NCBI GenBank assembly: GCA_902805985.1 | Contig: CADCUW010000165.1 | Span: forward strand, 1-18,038 | Direction: 5' to 3' | DNA: 18,038 bases | DNA from: an uncultured Rubrobacteraceae bacterium | GTDB lineage: Bacteria > Actinomycetota > Rubrobacteria > Rubrobacterales > Rubrobacteraceae | Shown: positions 7,328 to 14,804 of the stretch, piece by piece | Numbering within the stretch: the stretch's first letter is position 1 | Layout of the letters: each line of letters opens with the position of its first letter | Made by a program: the position numbers and the translations under genes | The notes under the pieces: generated by a model | What the model was told of the DNA's origin: nothing | Database searches by the model: none | The model's input: the letters and a program-made list of their open reading frames with translations, nothing else

Positions 7328-7677
7328 GAAACGTTCCTCTCGACTCCTTGAAACCATCCCTTCGATGATAACGCCGCCGCGCCGTTCTGTCCCGGACACG
7401 CGCCATTGCGCAATTGTTACTACAATGTTACGGTTCGGAACGATGGGGTGATTTGCGGGTCGCGGAGGGTGGTTTCGAGCGCGGAGAAAGAGGCCTGTGC
7501 TACACTGCCCGCACTTCGGGAAGAAAGGGGAAAAGGGCATAGGAACGCCTTGTACGGCAGGGTAAGCGTGCTGTATGTGATCCCGATGACGGCGGCCCGG
7601 TGGCGGTAGGGGAGACTGCATGCGGGTGGTCGGATACCGGCCTTGGGTGTGGGGAAGTCGTAGGGAAAGGAAAATAC
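7328..7677. other. Leader region between GAF gene and Mo-hydroxylase operon
   Basis: The 350-bp divergent gap has no convincing gene. It holds the operator-like element at 7413-7431, a TACACT (7501-7506) that could be a -10 box without an evident -35, and a purine-rich tract around 7511-7547. TTGTAC (7550-7555) lies 18 nt before TATGTG (7574-7579), a weak promoter candidate. No molybdenum-cofactor riboswitch was recognised. A small open frame at 7406-7609 has no ribosome binding site and is not called. Confidence 0.4.
7413..7431. promoter_or_regulatory. Second GntR-type operator candidate, upstream of the Mo-hydroxylase operon
   Basis: ATTGT (7413-7417) and ACAAT (7422-7426) form a perfect inverted repeat around TACT, giving the core GTTACTAC (GT-N4-AC). 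The 17 nt at 7415-7431 match 3280-3296 at 15 positions, including TGTTACTACAAT without change. The site lies about 250 nt before the coxS-like start and 85 nt before the GAF start, so it could act on either. TACAAT (7421-7426) resembles a -10 box but has no matching -35. Confidence 0.5.
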
Positions 7678-8142
7678 GTGCGAAGGATTCAGGTAAGCGT
7701 AAACGGCGTCGCCTACGAGCACGAGGTCGAGCCTCGGTTGCTCCTGGTGCATTACTTGCGTGAGGGGCTGAACCTGACGGGGACCATGGTCGGGTGCAAC
7801 ACCTCCAACTGCGGGGCGTGCACCGTGCTTTTGAACGGGGAGTCGGTCAAGTCTTGCACGCTGTTTGCGGTGCAGGCCGACGGGCATGAGATCACCACGG
7901 TCCAGGGCCTCCAGACCAACGGCGACTGGCATCCCATGCAGACGGCCTTCCACGAGCAGCACGCCTTGCAGTGCGGGTACTGCACGCCAGGCATGATCCT
8001 GGCCTCCGTCAGCTACCTCAAGGAGAACCCGAACCCGAACGAGGAAGACATCCGGGAGGCTTTGGAGGGCAACTACTGCCGCTGCACCGGTTACGAAAAC
8101 ATCGTCAAGGCCGTGCAGCAGGCCGCCGGCCAGACGAGCTAG
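7678..8142 (+). CDS. coxS: Molybdenum hydroxylase small subunit, two [2Fe-2S] clusters (CoxS-like)
   Basis: The 154-residue protein carries electrons from the Mo site to FAD in the xanthine-oxidase family. The plant-type ferredoxin domain ligands are C40, C45, C48 and C60; the helical second domain supplies C99, C102, C134 and C136 (CGYCTPGM and CRCTGY blocks). All eight ligands are present. The start is GTG at 7678, preceded by GGGAAAGGA at a normal distance; the frame is open upstream to 7600 but is not conserved. It is the first gene of the operon, 15 bp before the large subunit. The sequence places it in the CO dehydrogenase/aldehyde-oxidase-like group, but the small subunit alone does not identify the substrate. 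Confidence 0.95.
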   Translation: MRRIQVSVNGVAYEHEVEPRLLLVHYLREGLNLTGTMVGCNTSNCGACTVLLNGESVKSCTLFAVQADGHEITTVQGLQTNGDWHPMQTAFHEQHALQCGYCTPGMILASVSYLKENPNPNEEDIREALEGNYCRCTGYENIVKAVQQAAGQTS

Positions 8143-8157
8143 AAGGAGGCGCTAGAG

Positions 8158-10677
8158 GTGACGCAGGCACCGGAACGCTACATGGGGAACGGTCTACCCC
8201 GCAAGGAGGACCCGAACCTCGTAACCGGCAAGGCCAACTGGACCGACAACATCAAGCTGCCAGGCATGGTCCACATGTCCATGCTCAGGAGCCCCTTCGC
8301 CCGGGCGAAGGTAACGAAGCTCGACGTCTCGGCCGCGCTCGAGAGGCCCGGCGTCGTCGCTGCCTTCACGGGGGCTGACCTCGCCGAGGAGTGGCCCGGC
8401 GGCGTGCCGTGCGCGGCGGTGGTCTCCGAGGAGCAGAAGACCCCGTTCTTCCCGCCCATCGTCACGGACGAGGTGCGCCACGTGGGGGACGTTGTGGCGG
8501 TGGTGGTCGCGAGCGACCGCTACGCCGCGCAGGACGCCCTCGAGTTTATCGAGGTCGACTACGAGCCCCTGCCGGCGATCGTGAACATGGAGGATGCGCT
8601 TAAGGCGGACTCCCCGCTGGTTCACGAGGACCTCGGGACCAACGAGTGCTTCACCTACACGGCGAACGTCGGGAACACCGACGAGCTCTTCGACCGGACG
8701 GACGACTCTGGTGACGCGGGCGCGGAGATCCGGGGCCCCGAGATCCAGGGGCAAGGCGACACCGATGAGGCCTTCAGGCGGGCGAGCGTGGTCATCAAGG
8801 AGCGTTACATCCAGCAGCGTCTGCTCCCAACCGCCATCGAGCCGCGGGCTTCCGTCGCCTACCCCGATCCCGGTCACGGCGGGTACGTCATCTACACGTC
8901 CACCCAGGTGCCCCACCTCGCCAAGATCGTGCTCTCGCTGGCGACCGGGATACCGGAGAACCAGATCCGGGTCGTGGCGCCCGACGTGGGCGGCGGGTTC
9001 GGCTCCAAGCTGAACATCTACCGCGAGGAGATCCTGGCGGTCGTGCTGGCCAAGACGCTCGGCGTGCCCGTCAAGTTCGTCGAGGACCGCTCGGAGAACT
9101 ACCAGGCGACCATCCACGGGCGGGGCCAGATCCAGGACATCGAGCTCGCCGCCGACTCCGAGGGCAAGATCCTCGGGATGCGGGTGAAGCTGCTCGACGA
9201 CATGGGCGCCTACCTGCAGCTCCTGACCCCGGTCATCGCGATCAGCGGCGGGGCCATGTTCCCCGGCGTCTACACCTTCGACAACTTCTCCATCGAGATC
9301 AAGGGCGTCTTCACCAACCTAACGCCGACCGACGCATACCGCGGCGCCGGGCGTCCCGAGGCCTGCTACGCCATCGAGAGGGCCATCGACTCCCTGGCCC
9401 GCGAGCTGGACATGGACCCGGCCGAGATCCGGCGCAGGAACTTCTACGAGCCGTTCGACGAGCCGACCGCCAACCCGGCCGGCCTTATGTACGACTCCTT
9501 CAACCTGCAAGGGACGCTCGACCGGGCGATAGAGCTCGCCGACTACGACGCTTTGCGCGAGGAGCAGCGCCGCAGGCGCGAGGCGAACGATCCGGTGCAG
9601 CTCGGGATCGGCATGTCTACCTACACCGAGATCTGCGGCCTCGGGCCCTCGCACGCTCTGGCGGGCCTCGGTATCGGCGGCGGCGGCTGGGAGGTCGCGA
9701 GCGTCAGGATGCTCGTGACCGGCAAGGTCGAGGTCGCCACAGGCACCTCCCCGCACGGCCAGGGCCACGAGACGAGCTGGTCCCAGATCGCCGCCGACGT
9801 CCTCGGCGTAACCCCCGACGACGTCGAGGTCCTGCACGGCGACACGGGCATCGTCCCCTTCGGCCGCGACACCTACGGCTCCCGCTCTCTTGCCGTCGGC
9901 GGCATCGCGGTGTACCACGCCGCCAACAAGGTCGTCGAGAAGGGCAAGAAGATCGCCGCGCACATGCTCGAGGCCTCCGAGGATGACATCGAGTTCGAGG
10001 GCGGAAAGTTCAGCGTGGCCGGCTCGCCCGACCAGAACGTCGGCATCGGGGACGTCGCGGGCGCCGCGTACCTGGGCAACGACCTGCCCGAGGGCATGGA
10101 GCCGACGCTCAACGAGACGATGACCTTCGACCCGCCCAACTTCACCTTCCCGTTCGGCGCGCACATCTGCGTCACCGAGGTGGACACGGAGACGGGAGCC
10201 GTGAAGATCCGCGACTACATCGCCGTGGACGACTGCGGCCCGGTCATCAACCCGACCATCGTTGACGGCCAGTTGCACGGGGGGCTCGCGCAGGGCATCG
10301 CCCAGGCGCTCTACGAGGGGGTCATCTACGACGAGGAGGGCAACCTGCTCACCGCGTCGATGGTGAACTACATGATCCCCGGCGCCCCGGAGCTGCCTAA
10401 CTACACCCTGGACCGGACCGTTACGCCCTCGCCGAGCAACCCGCTCGGGGTCAAGGGTGTAGGCGAGGCGGGGACCATCGGCGCGCCGCCCGCGGTCATC
10501 AACTCCGTGGTGGACGCGCTCTCGCCGATGGGGATCAGGCACATAGACATGCCCGCCTCGCCGATGCGGGTGTGGAAGGCCATCCAGAACGCGCAAGGGT
10601 TGCAGTCGGGCGACCGGCAGGAGGACGCCTCGCTGGGGGCGAGCGCCGCCGACATCAAGCAGGGGGGTGACGCGTAA
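8158..10677 (+). CDS. coxL: Form II CO-dehydrogenase-like molybdenum hydroxylase large subunit
   Basis: This is the 839-residue Mo/cofactor-binding catalytic subunit. The start is GTG at 8158 with AAGGAGG 8 nt upstream. Motifs include GGGFG (278-282), the active-site loop AYRGAGR (393-399), GQGHET (about 535-540) and GVGEAG with the likely catalytic E770. True form I CO dehydrogenases have AYxCSFR with a Cys binding copper; here that Cys is absent and the loop is the form II type. CO oxidation is therefore doubtful, and an aldehyde, a purine-like or another carbonyl/N-heterocycle substrate is possible. An acidic, Gly-rich stretch around residues 178-203 looks like an insertion relative to typical CoxL. 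The cofactor is presumably molybdopterin cytosine dinucleotide, consistent with a MocA-like gene downstream. The stop TAA overlaps the next ATG by one base. Confidence 0.95.
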   Translation: MTQAPERYMGNGLPRKEDPNLVTGKANWTDNIKLPGMVHMSMLRSPFARAKVTKLDVSAALERPGVVAAFTGADLAEEWPGGVPCAAVVSEEQKTPFFPPIVTDEVRHVGDVVAVVVASDRYAAQDALEFIEVDYEPLPAIVNMEDALKADSPLVHEDLGTNECFTYTANVGNTDELFDRTDDSGDAGAEIRGPEIQGQGDTDEAFRRASVVIKERYIQQRLLPTAIEPRASVAYPDPGHGGYVIYTSTQVPHLAKIVLSLATGIPENQIRVVAPDVGGGFGSKLNIYREEILAVVLAKTLGVPVKFVEDRSENYQATIHGRGQIQDIELAADSEGKILGMRVKLLDDMGAYLQLLTPVIAISGGAMFPGVYTFDNFSIEIKGVFTNLTPTDAYRGAGRPEACYAIERAIDSLARELDMDPAEIRRRNFYEPFDEPTANPAGLMYDSFNLQGTLDRAIELADYDALREEQRRRREANDPVQLGIGMSTYTEICGLGPSHALAGLGIGGGGWEVASVRMLVTGKVEVATGTSPHGQGHETSWSQIAADVLGVTPDDVEVLHGDTGIVPFGRDTYGSRSLAVGGIAVYHAANKVVEKGKKIAAHMLEASEDDIEFEGGKFSVAGSPDQNVGIGDVAGAAYLGNDLPEGMEPTLNETMTFDPPNFTFPFGAHICVTEVDTETGAVKIRDYIAVDDCGPVINPTIVDGQLHGGLAQGIAQALYEGVIYDEEGNLLTASMVNYMIPGAPELPNYTLDRTVTPSPSNPLGVKGVGEAGTIGAPPAVINSVVDALSPMGIRHIDMPASPMRVWKAIQNAQGLQSGDRQEDASLGASAADIKQGGDA

Positions 10678-11528
10678 TGATCCCGATGGCCTTCGACTAC
10701 GAGGTCGCCGAATCCGTCGACCACGCCATAGAGCTTCTCGGCCAGCACGGCGAGGACTCGAAGCTTCTCGCTGGCGGGCACTCCTTGATCCCGATCATGC
10801 GCCTCAGGCTGGCGGCACCCACGGTCCTCATCGATCTGGGACACCTGGACGACCTGCGCTACGTGCGCGACGGGGGCGACCACCTCGCCATAGGCGCCAT
10901 GACCCGCCACCGCGACCTGCTCTTCAACGACCTCGTCAAGGAGCACTGCGGCATCATGGGCTATACCGCCGGTTTGCTCGGCGATCCGTCCGTCCAGCAC
11001 CGCGGCACTCTGGGCGGCACTTTGGCCCACGGCGACTCCTCGGGCGACATGCCGAGCGTCATCACGGCGCTCGAAGGGGAGCTGACGATCAAGGGCCCGG
11101 ACGGCGAGCGGACCGTCAAGGCCGCGGAGTTTTTCCAGGACTACATGATGACGGTCCTCGGCGAGCAGGAGGTCGTCACGGAGGTCAGGGTCCCCAAGCT
11201 CGGCCAGAACACCGGCTGGTCGTACAAGAAGTTCAGCCGACGCTCGCAGGACTGGGCGACGGTGGGTGTCGCGGCGGTCGTCGAGCGCTCCAACGGCTCC
11301 ATCGGCTCCGCCCGCATCGCGCTCACCAGCATGGGCGCGACACCCATCAGGGCGACCGCCGTCGAGCAGGCGCTCTCGGGTGCCTCCCCCGACGCCGTCG
11401 CCGAGGCGTCCCAGTCCGCCGATGAGGGTACCAACCCCTCCTCCGACGACGCGGCGTCGGCCGAGTTCCGGCGCCACCTGGCGCGGGTGTGGACCCGTCG
11501 GGCGGTTGAGGAAGCTTTAAGCCGTTGA
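10677..11528 (+). CDS. coxM: Molybdenum hydroxylase medium subunit, FAD-binding (CoxM-like)
   Basis: The 283-residue FAD subunit receives electrons from the [2Fe-2S] subunit and passes them on. FAD-binding motifs are AGGHS (32-36) and TLGGTLAHGD (111-120), followed by a CO-dehydrogenase flavoprotein C-terminal domain. The ATG at 10677 overlaps the large-subunit stop (TAATG), with AGGGGGG 9 nt upstream. The gene order small-large-medium differs from the classical coxMSL order but is common in form II-like operons. A low-complexity Asp/Ser/Ala stretch lies near residues 240-265. Its stop overlaps the TTG start of the MoxR gene, so translation of the accessory genes is coupled to it. Confidence 0.94.
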   Translation: MIPMAFDYEVAESVDHAIELLGQHGEDSKLLAGGHSLIPIMRLRLAAPTVLIDLGHLDDLRYVRDGGDHLAIGAMTRHRDLLFNDLVKEHCGIMGYTAGLLGDPSVQHRGTLGGTLAHGDSSGDMPSVITALEGELTIKGPDGERTVKAAEFFQDYMMTVLGEQEVVTEVRVPKLGQNTGWSYKKFSRRSQDWATVGVAAVVERSNGSIGSARIALTSMGATPIRATAVEQALSGASPDAVAEASQSADEGTNPSSDDAASAEFRRHLARVWTRRAVEEALSR

Positions 11529-12451
11529 GCGAGGCCGTAAACGGACGCCGGGGGGCCCTGCCCCCCGGCGTTTCGCTTTCCGGGGAGCTGAAGGAGAGGC
11601 TGCGCGAGGGGAGCTACCTCGCCGGCGAGGGGCTCGCGACGGCGATCTTCCTGGCCCTCAAGCTGCAGAAGCCACTCTTCCTGGAGGGCGAGGCAGGTGT
11701 CGGCAAGACCGAGGTGGCCAAGGTGTTGAGCCGGATGCTCTCGACGCCCCTGATCCGCCTCCAGTGCTACGACGGCATAGACGTCAACCAGGCCGTCTAC
11801 GAATGGGACTACGCCCGCCAGCTCCTGCACATCCGCACGGCAGAGGCGCTTGGCACGACCGGCGAGGACCGCTCGCGCCTCGAAGACGAGCTGTACACGC
11901 GCCGGTTTCTCGTGAACCGGCCGCTGCTCCAGGCCATCGAGCACCACGGAGACAACCCCCCGGTCCTGCTCATCGACGAGGTTGACCGGGCCGACGACGA
12001 GTTCGAGGCCTACCTGCTCGAGATCCTCTCCGACTACTCCGTGACGATCCCCGAGATAGGCACCGTCAGGGCCGAGCGCCCGCCGGTCGCCATCCTGACC
12101 TCCAACCGGACCCGCGAGGTCCACGACGCCCTCAAGCGCCGCTGTCTGTACTTTTTCATAGACCACCCGGACATGGAGCGGGAGGTCGAGATCGTGCGCC
12201 TCAGGGTGCCCGAGGCCGAGGAGAGGCTCACCCGCCAGGTCGCCCGCGCCGTGCAGCGCCTGCGCGGCATGGACCTCTACAAGCCGCCCGGCGTGGCCGA
12301 AACTCTAGATTGGACCGAGGCGCTCGTGGCGCTAGGGGCGAAGGAACTGGACGAGGCCCTGATCGAGGCGACCATGGGCTCGGTCTTGAAGTACCACGAG
12401 GATCAGCAGAGGGTCCTCGTCCAGTCCCTGAACCTTCTCGCCGGGAGCTAG
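11525..12451 (+). CDS. coxD: MoxR-family AAA+ ATPase of the Mo-hydroxylase operon (CoxD-like)
   Basis: A 308-residue AAA_3 ATPase with Walker A GEAGVGKT (55-62), Walker B LLIDE (D151/E152) and sensor-1 in LTSNRTRE. In carboxydotrophs CoxD is needed to mature the active site, working with the VWA protein CoxE encoded next. TTG at 11525 overlaps the coxM stop (TTGA); no other ATG, GTG or TTG precedes the conserved fold. The first 20 codons contain a perfect 11-bp stem-loop, so the true start may be debatable. Compared with the paralogue at 658-1656, it lacks the His-rich C-terminal tail. It probably hexamerises in the cytoplasm. Confidence 0.93.
   Translation: MSEAVNGRRGALPPGVSLSGELKERLREGSYLAGEGLATAIFLALKLQKPLFLEGEAGVGKTEVAKVLSRMLSTPLIRLQCYDGIDVNQAVYEWDYARQLLHIRTAEALGTTGEDRSRLEDELYTRRFLVNRPLLQAIEHHGDNPPVLLIDEVDRADDEFEAYLLEILSDYSVTIPEIGTVRAERPPVAILTSNRTREVHDALKRRCLYFFIDHPDMEREVEIVRLRVPEAEERLTRQVARAVQRLRGMDLYKPPGVAETLDWTEALVALGAKELDEALIEATMGSVLKYHEDQQRVLVQSLNLLAGS
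11545..11571 (+). terminator. Terminator-like hairpin inside the 5' end of coxD
   Basis: ACGCCGGGGGG (11545-11555) pairs perfectly with CCCCCCGGCGT (11561-11571) across a CCCTG loop. A pyrimidine-rich TTCGCTTT follows. It looks like an intrinsic terminator but lies within codons 7-16 of the MoxR frame. It could attenuate expression of accessory genes relative to the three enzyme subunits. Confidence 0.55.
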
Positions 12452-12456
12452 GAGGC

Positions 12457-13599
12457 ATGGCGCCCGAGACCGCGCCCATGCTCCCCATGCTCCGCATGTC
12501 GGTCGCCTTCGGGCGCCTGCTCAGGCGGGCCGGGCTCGCGGCGGGACCCGACCGGGTGGTCGGTTTCGCCACGGCCCTGGAGGAGCTAGACGTGGGCAAC
12601 CGCGAGGACGTGTACTGGGCCGGGCGGGTGACGCTGTGCTCCCGTCCCGAGGACTTCGAGATGTACGACCGGGCGTTCAAGGTGTTCTGGGAGGGGAGGG
12701 AGGGCTTGAAGGTCCCGGACCCGCCGGGGAGCACGTTCTCCATCCGGCTCTCCCCGGACTCCGTGCAGCCGCCCAAGAAGAGCGCGGAGGAGAGCGAGGA
12801 AGGCTCGGAGGCGGTGAGGCTCCGCTACAGCCCCGTGGACGTGCTCCGCCGAAAGGACTTCGCCGACTGCACCCCCGAGGAGTTCGTGGAGCTGTACAGG
12901 CTCATGGCTGACATGCGCCTCTCGGGGGCCACGAAGCGCTCGCGACGGCTGGAGCCGGCCCACAGGGGCCGCCACGACCAGCGTAGGACCCTGCGCGGCG
13001 CGATGCGCACCGGCGGGGAGCCCATGCGACATCGCTACCGGAAGGCCAGGGACCGGCCCCGGCGGGTCGTGCTGCTCTGCGACGTCTCGGGGTCTATGGC
13101 CTCCTACAGCCGGGCGCTCCTCAGGTTCATGCACGCGGGCGTTGCCTCGGGCGAGCCGGTCGAGGCCTTCGTCATGGGGACCCGGCTCACGCGTGTCACC
13201 CGCGAGCTCGCGACCCGCAACCCCGACCGGGCGCTGCGCGAGGCCTCGAAGGCCATAGAGGACTGGTCCGGGGGGACCAGGCTCGGGGACACGGTAAAGG
13301 AGTTCGTGGACGTGTGGGGCCAGCGCGGGATGGCCCGCGGCGCCGTCGTGGTCCTGCTCTCCGACGGCTGGGACCGCGGGGACGTGGAGGTGCTCGCCGA
13401 CGCGATGCGGCGCATCCACCGGCTCGCCCACAGCGTCATCTGGGTGAACCCCCTGAAGGCCGCCCCCGGCTACCAACCACTCGCCCGCGGGATGGCCGCG
13501 GCGCTCCCTTACGTGGACGTCTTTCTCTCAGGCCACAACTTCGAGAGCCTGCAAGAACTGGCCTACGCCGTAGCCGGGGCTTCCCGCGGGGGAGGTTAG
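12457..13599 (+). CDS. coxE: CoxE-family VWA-domain protein
   Basis: The 380-residue protein has a C-terminal VWA domain with MIDAS motif D209-V-S211-G-S213 (LLCDVSGSM), a downstream Thr in SGGTRLGD and a third motif in LLSDGWDRGD. The N-terminal half is a CoxE-type helical region with an acidic linker (SAEESEEGSE) and a basic stretch (TKRSRRLEPAHRGRHDQRR). CoxE partners the MoxR ATPase in cofactor maturation of CO dehydrogenase-type enzymes. The start is ATG at 12457, 5 nt after the coxD stop; GGGAG lies 9 nt upstream, while AGGAGG is only 1 nt away, so ATG at 12478 is an alternative. No His-rich run is present, unlike the VWA protein at the left edge. Confidence 0.92.
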   Translation: MAPETAPMLPMLRMSVAFGRLLRRAGLAAGPDRVVGFATALEELDVGNREDVYWAGRVTLCSRPEDFEMYDRAFKVFWEGREGLKVPDPPGSTFSIRLSPDSVQPPKKSAEESEEGSEAVRLRYSPVDVLRRKDFADCTPEEFVELYRLMADMRLSGATKRSRRLEPAHRGRHDQRRTLRGAMRTGGEPMRHRYRKARDRPRRVVLLCDVSGSMASYSRALLRFMHAGVASGEPVEAFVMGTRLTRVTRELATRNPDRALREASKAIEDWSGGTRLGDTVKEFVDVWGQRGMARGAVVVLLSDGWDRGDVEVLADAMRRIHRLAHSVIWVNPLKAAPGYQPLARGMAAALPYVDVFLSGHNFESLQELAYAVAGASRGGG

Positions 13600-13600
13600 A

Positions 13601-13630
13601 ATGCCTGAACAGAGGAGGTGTTCGTTATGA
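13601..13630 (+). CDS. Possible 9-codon minicistron between coxE and the XdhC-type gene
   Basis: ATG at 13601 lies 5 nt after GGAGG (13591-13595) and encodes MPEQRRCSL. Its TGA (13628-13630) overlaps the ATG (13627) of the next gene as ATGA. Its AGG-AGG codons form that gene's Shine-Dalgarno. It ends with TTA, a codon that is rare in such high-GC genes. Translation could couple coxE to the next gene, but the frame is too short to be certain. Confidence 0.35.
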   Translation: MPEQRRCSL

Positions 13631-13941
13631 ATCCAGTGGTAGATAAGGTCGCTGGCTGGAGCAAAGAGGGCAAGAAGTCCGCCCTCGCCACGGTCGTAAA
13701 GGTCGAGAGGAGCGGGCCCCTAGGGCCCGGCACCTCGATGGCCATAAGCGAGGACGGGCAGGTCGTCGGGTCGGTGAGCGGCGGGTGCGTGGAGCCCGCG
13801 GTCTACGAGGAGGCGATGATGGCCATCGAGAGCGGCAAGCCGAAGCTTCTCTCCTACGGCATCTCGGACGACGAGGCGTTCGGGGTTGGCCTGACGTGTG
13901 GTGGGATCATCCACATCTTCGTCGAGCGGGTTGACTGGTGA
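13627..13941 (+). CDS. XdhC/CoxI-family protein, N-terminal domain only
   Basis: A 104-residue stand-alone XdhC_CoxI domain with SGPLGPGTSMAIS and the family signature GSVSGGCVEPAVYEEA. XdhC-type proteins bind molybdenum cofactor and help sulfurate and insert it into xanthine-oxidase-family enzymes. The start is ATG at 13627 with AGGAGG 8 nt upstream; GTG at 13618 lies inside that Shine-Dalgarno and is unlikely. Its stop overlaps the GTG of the next gene (GTGA). The split into a short N-terminal-type protein and a longer Rossmann-containing partner is seen in other actinobacterial Mo-hydroxylase operons, from general knowledge. The conserved Cys in GGCVE is present here, whereas the partner lacks this motif. 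Confidence 0.9.
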   Translation: MNPVVDKVAGWSKEGKKSALATVVKVERSGPLGPGTSMAISEDGQVVGSVSGGCVEPAVYEEAMMAIESGKPKLLSYGISDDEAFGVGLTCGGIIHIFVERVDW

Positions 13942-14804
13942 GCCTGCTCTTTCGCTGGCACGCCTTGCTTCGGGAGCAGTCGCCGGTCGCCATCGCGACC
14001 GTGATCGAAGGCCCGGGGGACTCTTTGGGCGGCAAGCTGCTCGTTACGCCAGACGACCACGAGGGAGGTGCTGGCGACGAGGATCTCGACAGGGCGATAG
14101 TCGAGGCGGCCCGCGGGCTCCTGGAGGGCGGCAAGACCGAGACGCGCCACTTCGGCCCGCGCGGGCAGCGCCGCATGGAGGACGTCGCCGTCTTTATACA
14201 GAGCTTCGCCCCGCCGCCCAAGATGTATGTCTTCGGGGCCATAGACTTCGCCTCGGCCGTAGCCAGGATCGGCAAGTTCCTCGGGTACCGTGTGATCGTC
14301 TGCGACGCCCGCGCCGTCTTCGCCACGCGAGACCGCTTCCCCTCGGCCGACGAGGTCGTAGTCGCCTGGCCCGACGAGTTCCTCAAGACGGCCGAGGTGG
14401 ACCACCGCAGTGTCATCTGCGTCCTGACCCACGACCCCAAGTTCGACGTGCCGGTGCTGAAGGCCGCGCTCGATACGCCCGCAGGGTACATCGGGGCGAT
14501 GGGCAGCCGCCGCACCCACAATAACCGCACGGCGCGCCTCAAGGAGGAGGGCGTCATCGACGAGCAGCTCGGGCGCGTCAGCAGCCCCATCGGGCTTGAC
14601 ATCGGGTCGCGCACCCCGGAGGAGACGGCGGTGGCGATAGCGGCTGAGATCATCGCGTTTCGCACGGGCCACGCGGGCGGGCGGCTCGCGGAGCGCACGG
14701 GCCCGATCCACACCCCCGACCCGGACGTGTCGGAGTCACCGGACGCCAAAGCGGAGCTTGACGCGAGGCGGGAGGCGGCGGGTGCGGCCCGCGACGCGCG
14801 TTGA
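13938..14804 (+). CDS. XdhC-family protein with C-terminal Rossmann domain
   Basis: The 288-residue protein has a degenerate XdhC_CoxI-like N-terminal domain (about 1-90; PVAIATVIEGPGD and GGKLLV, but no GSVSGGCVE) and an XdhC Rossmann domain (about 95-245). The latter shows MYVFGAIDFASAV, VIVCDAR, THDPKFD and YIGAMGSRRT. It probably handles the molybdenum cofactor before insertion into the large subunit, perhaps as a complex with the preceding short XdhC-type protein. The start is GTG at 13938, in a 4-nt overlap with the previous stop. The last 45 residues (PDPDVSESPDAKAEL and an Arg/Ala-rich end) look disordered. Confidence 0.9.
   Translation: MSLLFRWHALLREQSPVAIATVIEGPGDSLGGKLLVTPDDHEGGAGDEDLDRAIVEAARGLLEGGKTETRHFGPRGQRRMEDVAVFIQSFAPPPKMYVFGAIDFASAVARIGKFLGYRVIVCDARAVFATRDRFPSADEVVVAWPDEFLKTAEVDHRSVICVLTHDPKFDVPVLKAALDTPAGYIGAMGSRRTHNNRTARLKEEGVIDEQLGRVSSPIGLDIGSRTPEETAVAIAAEIIAFRTGHAGGRLAERTGPIHTPDPDVSESPDAKAELDARREAAGAARDAR

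Noticed and set aside
7406..7609. Small plus-strand frame starting at the operator-like element before coxS
   Set aside because: It has no Shine-Dalgarno, starts inside the regulatory region, and its sequence looks non-coding.
7328..7677. Molybdenum-cofactor riboswitch in the leader of the operon
   Set aside because: The region is long enough, but I could not draw a matching set of conserved stems; only a purine-rich tract and weak promoter-like boxes are visible.
8194..10596. Long open frames on the minus strand opposite the large subunit (8194-9117 and 9319-10596)
   Set aside because: They mirror a strongly conserved plus-strand gene in GC-rich DNA, encode low-complexity Arg/Val/Gly/Asp-rich products and have no family similarity or ribosome binding site.
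8158..10677. Genuine form I CO dehydrogenase
   Set aside because: The active-site loop is AYRGAGR, not AYxCSFR, so the copper-binding Cys is missing and CO oxidation cannot be claimed.
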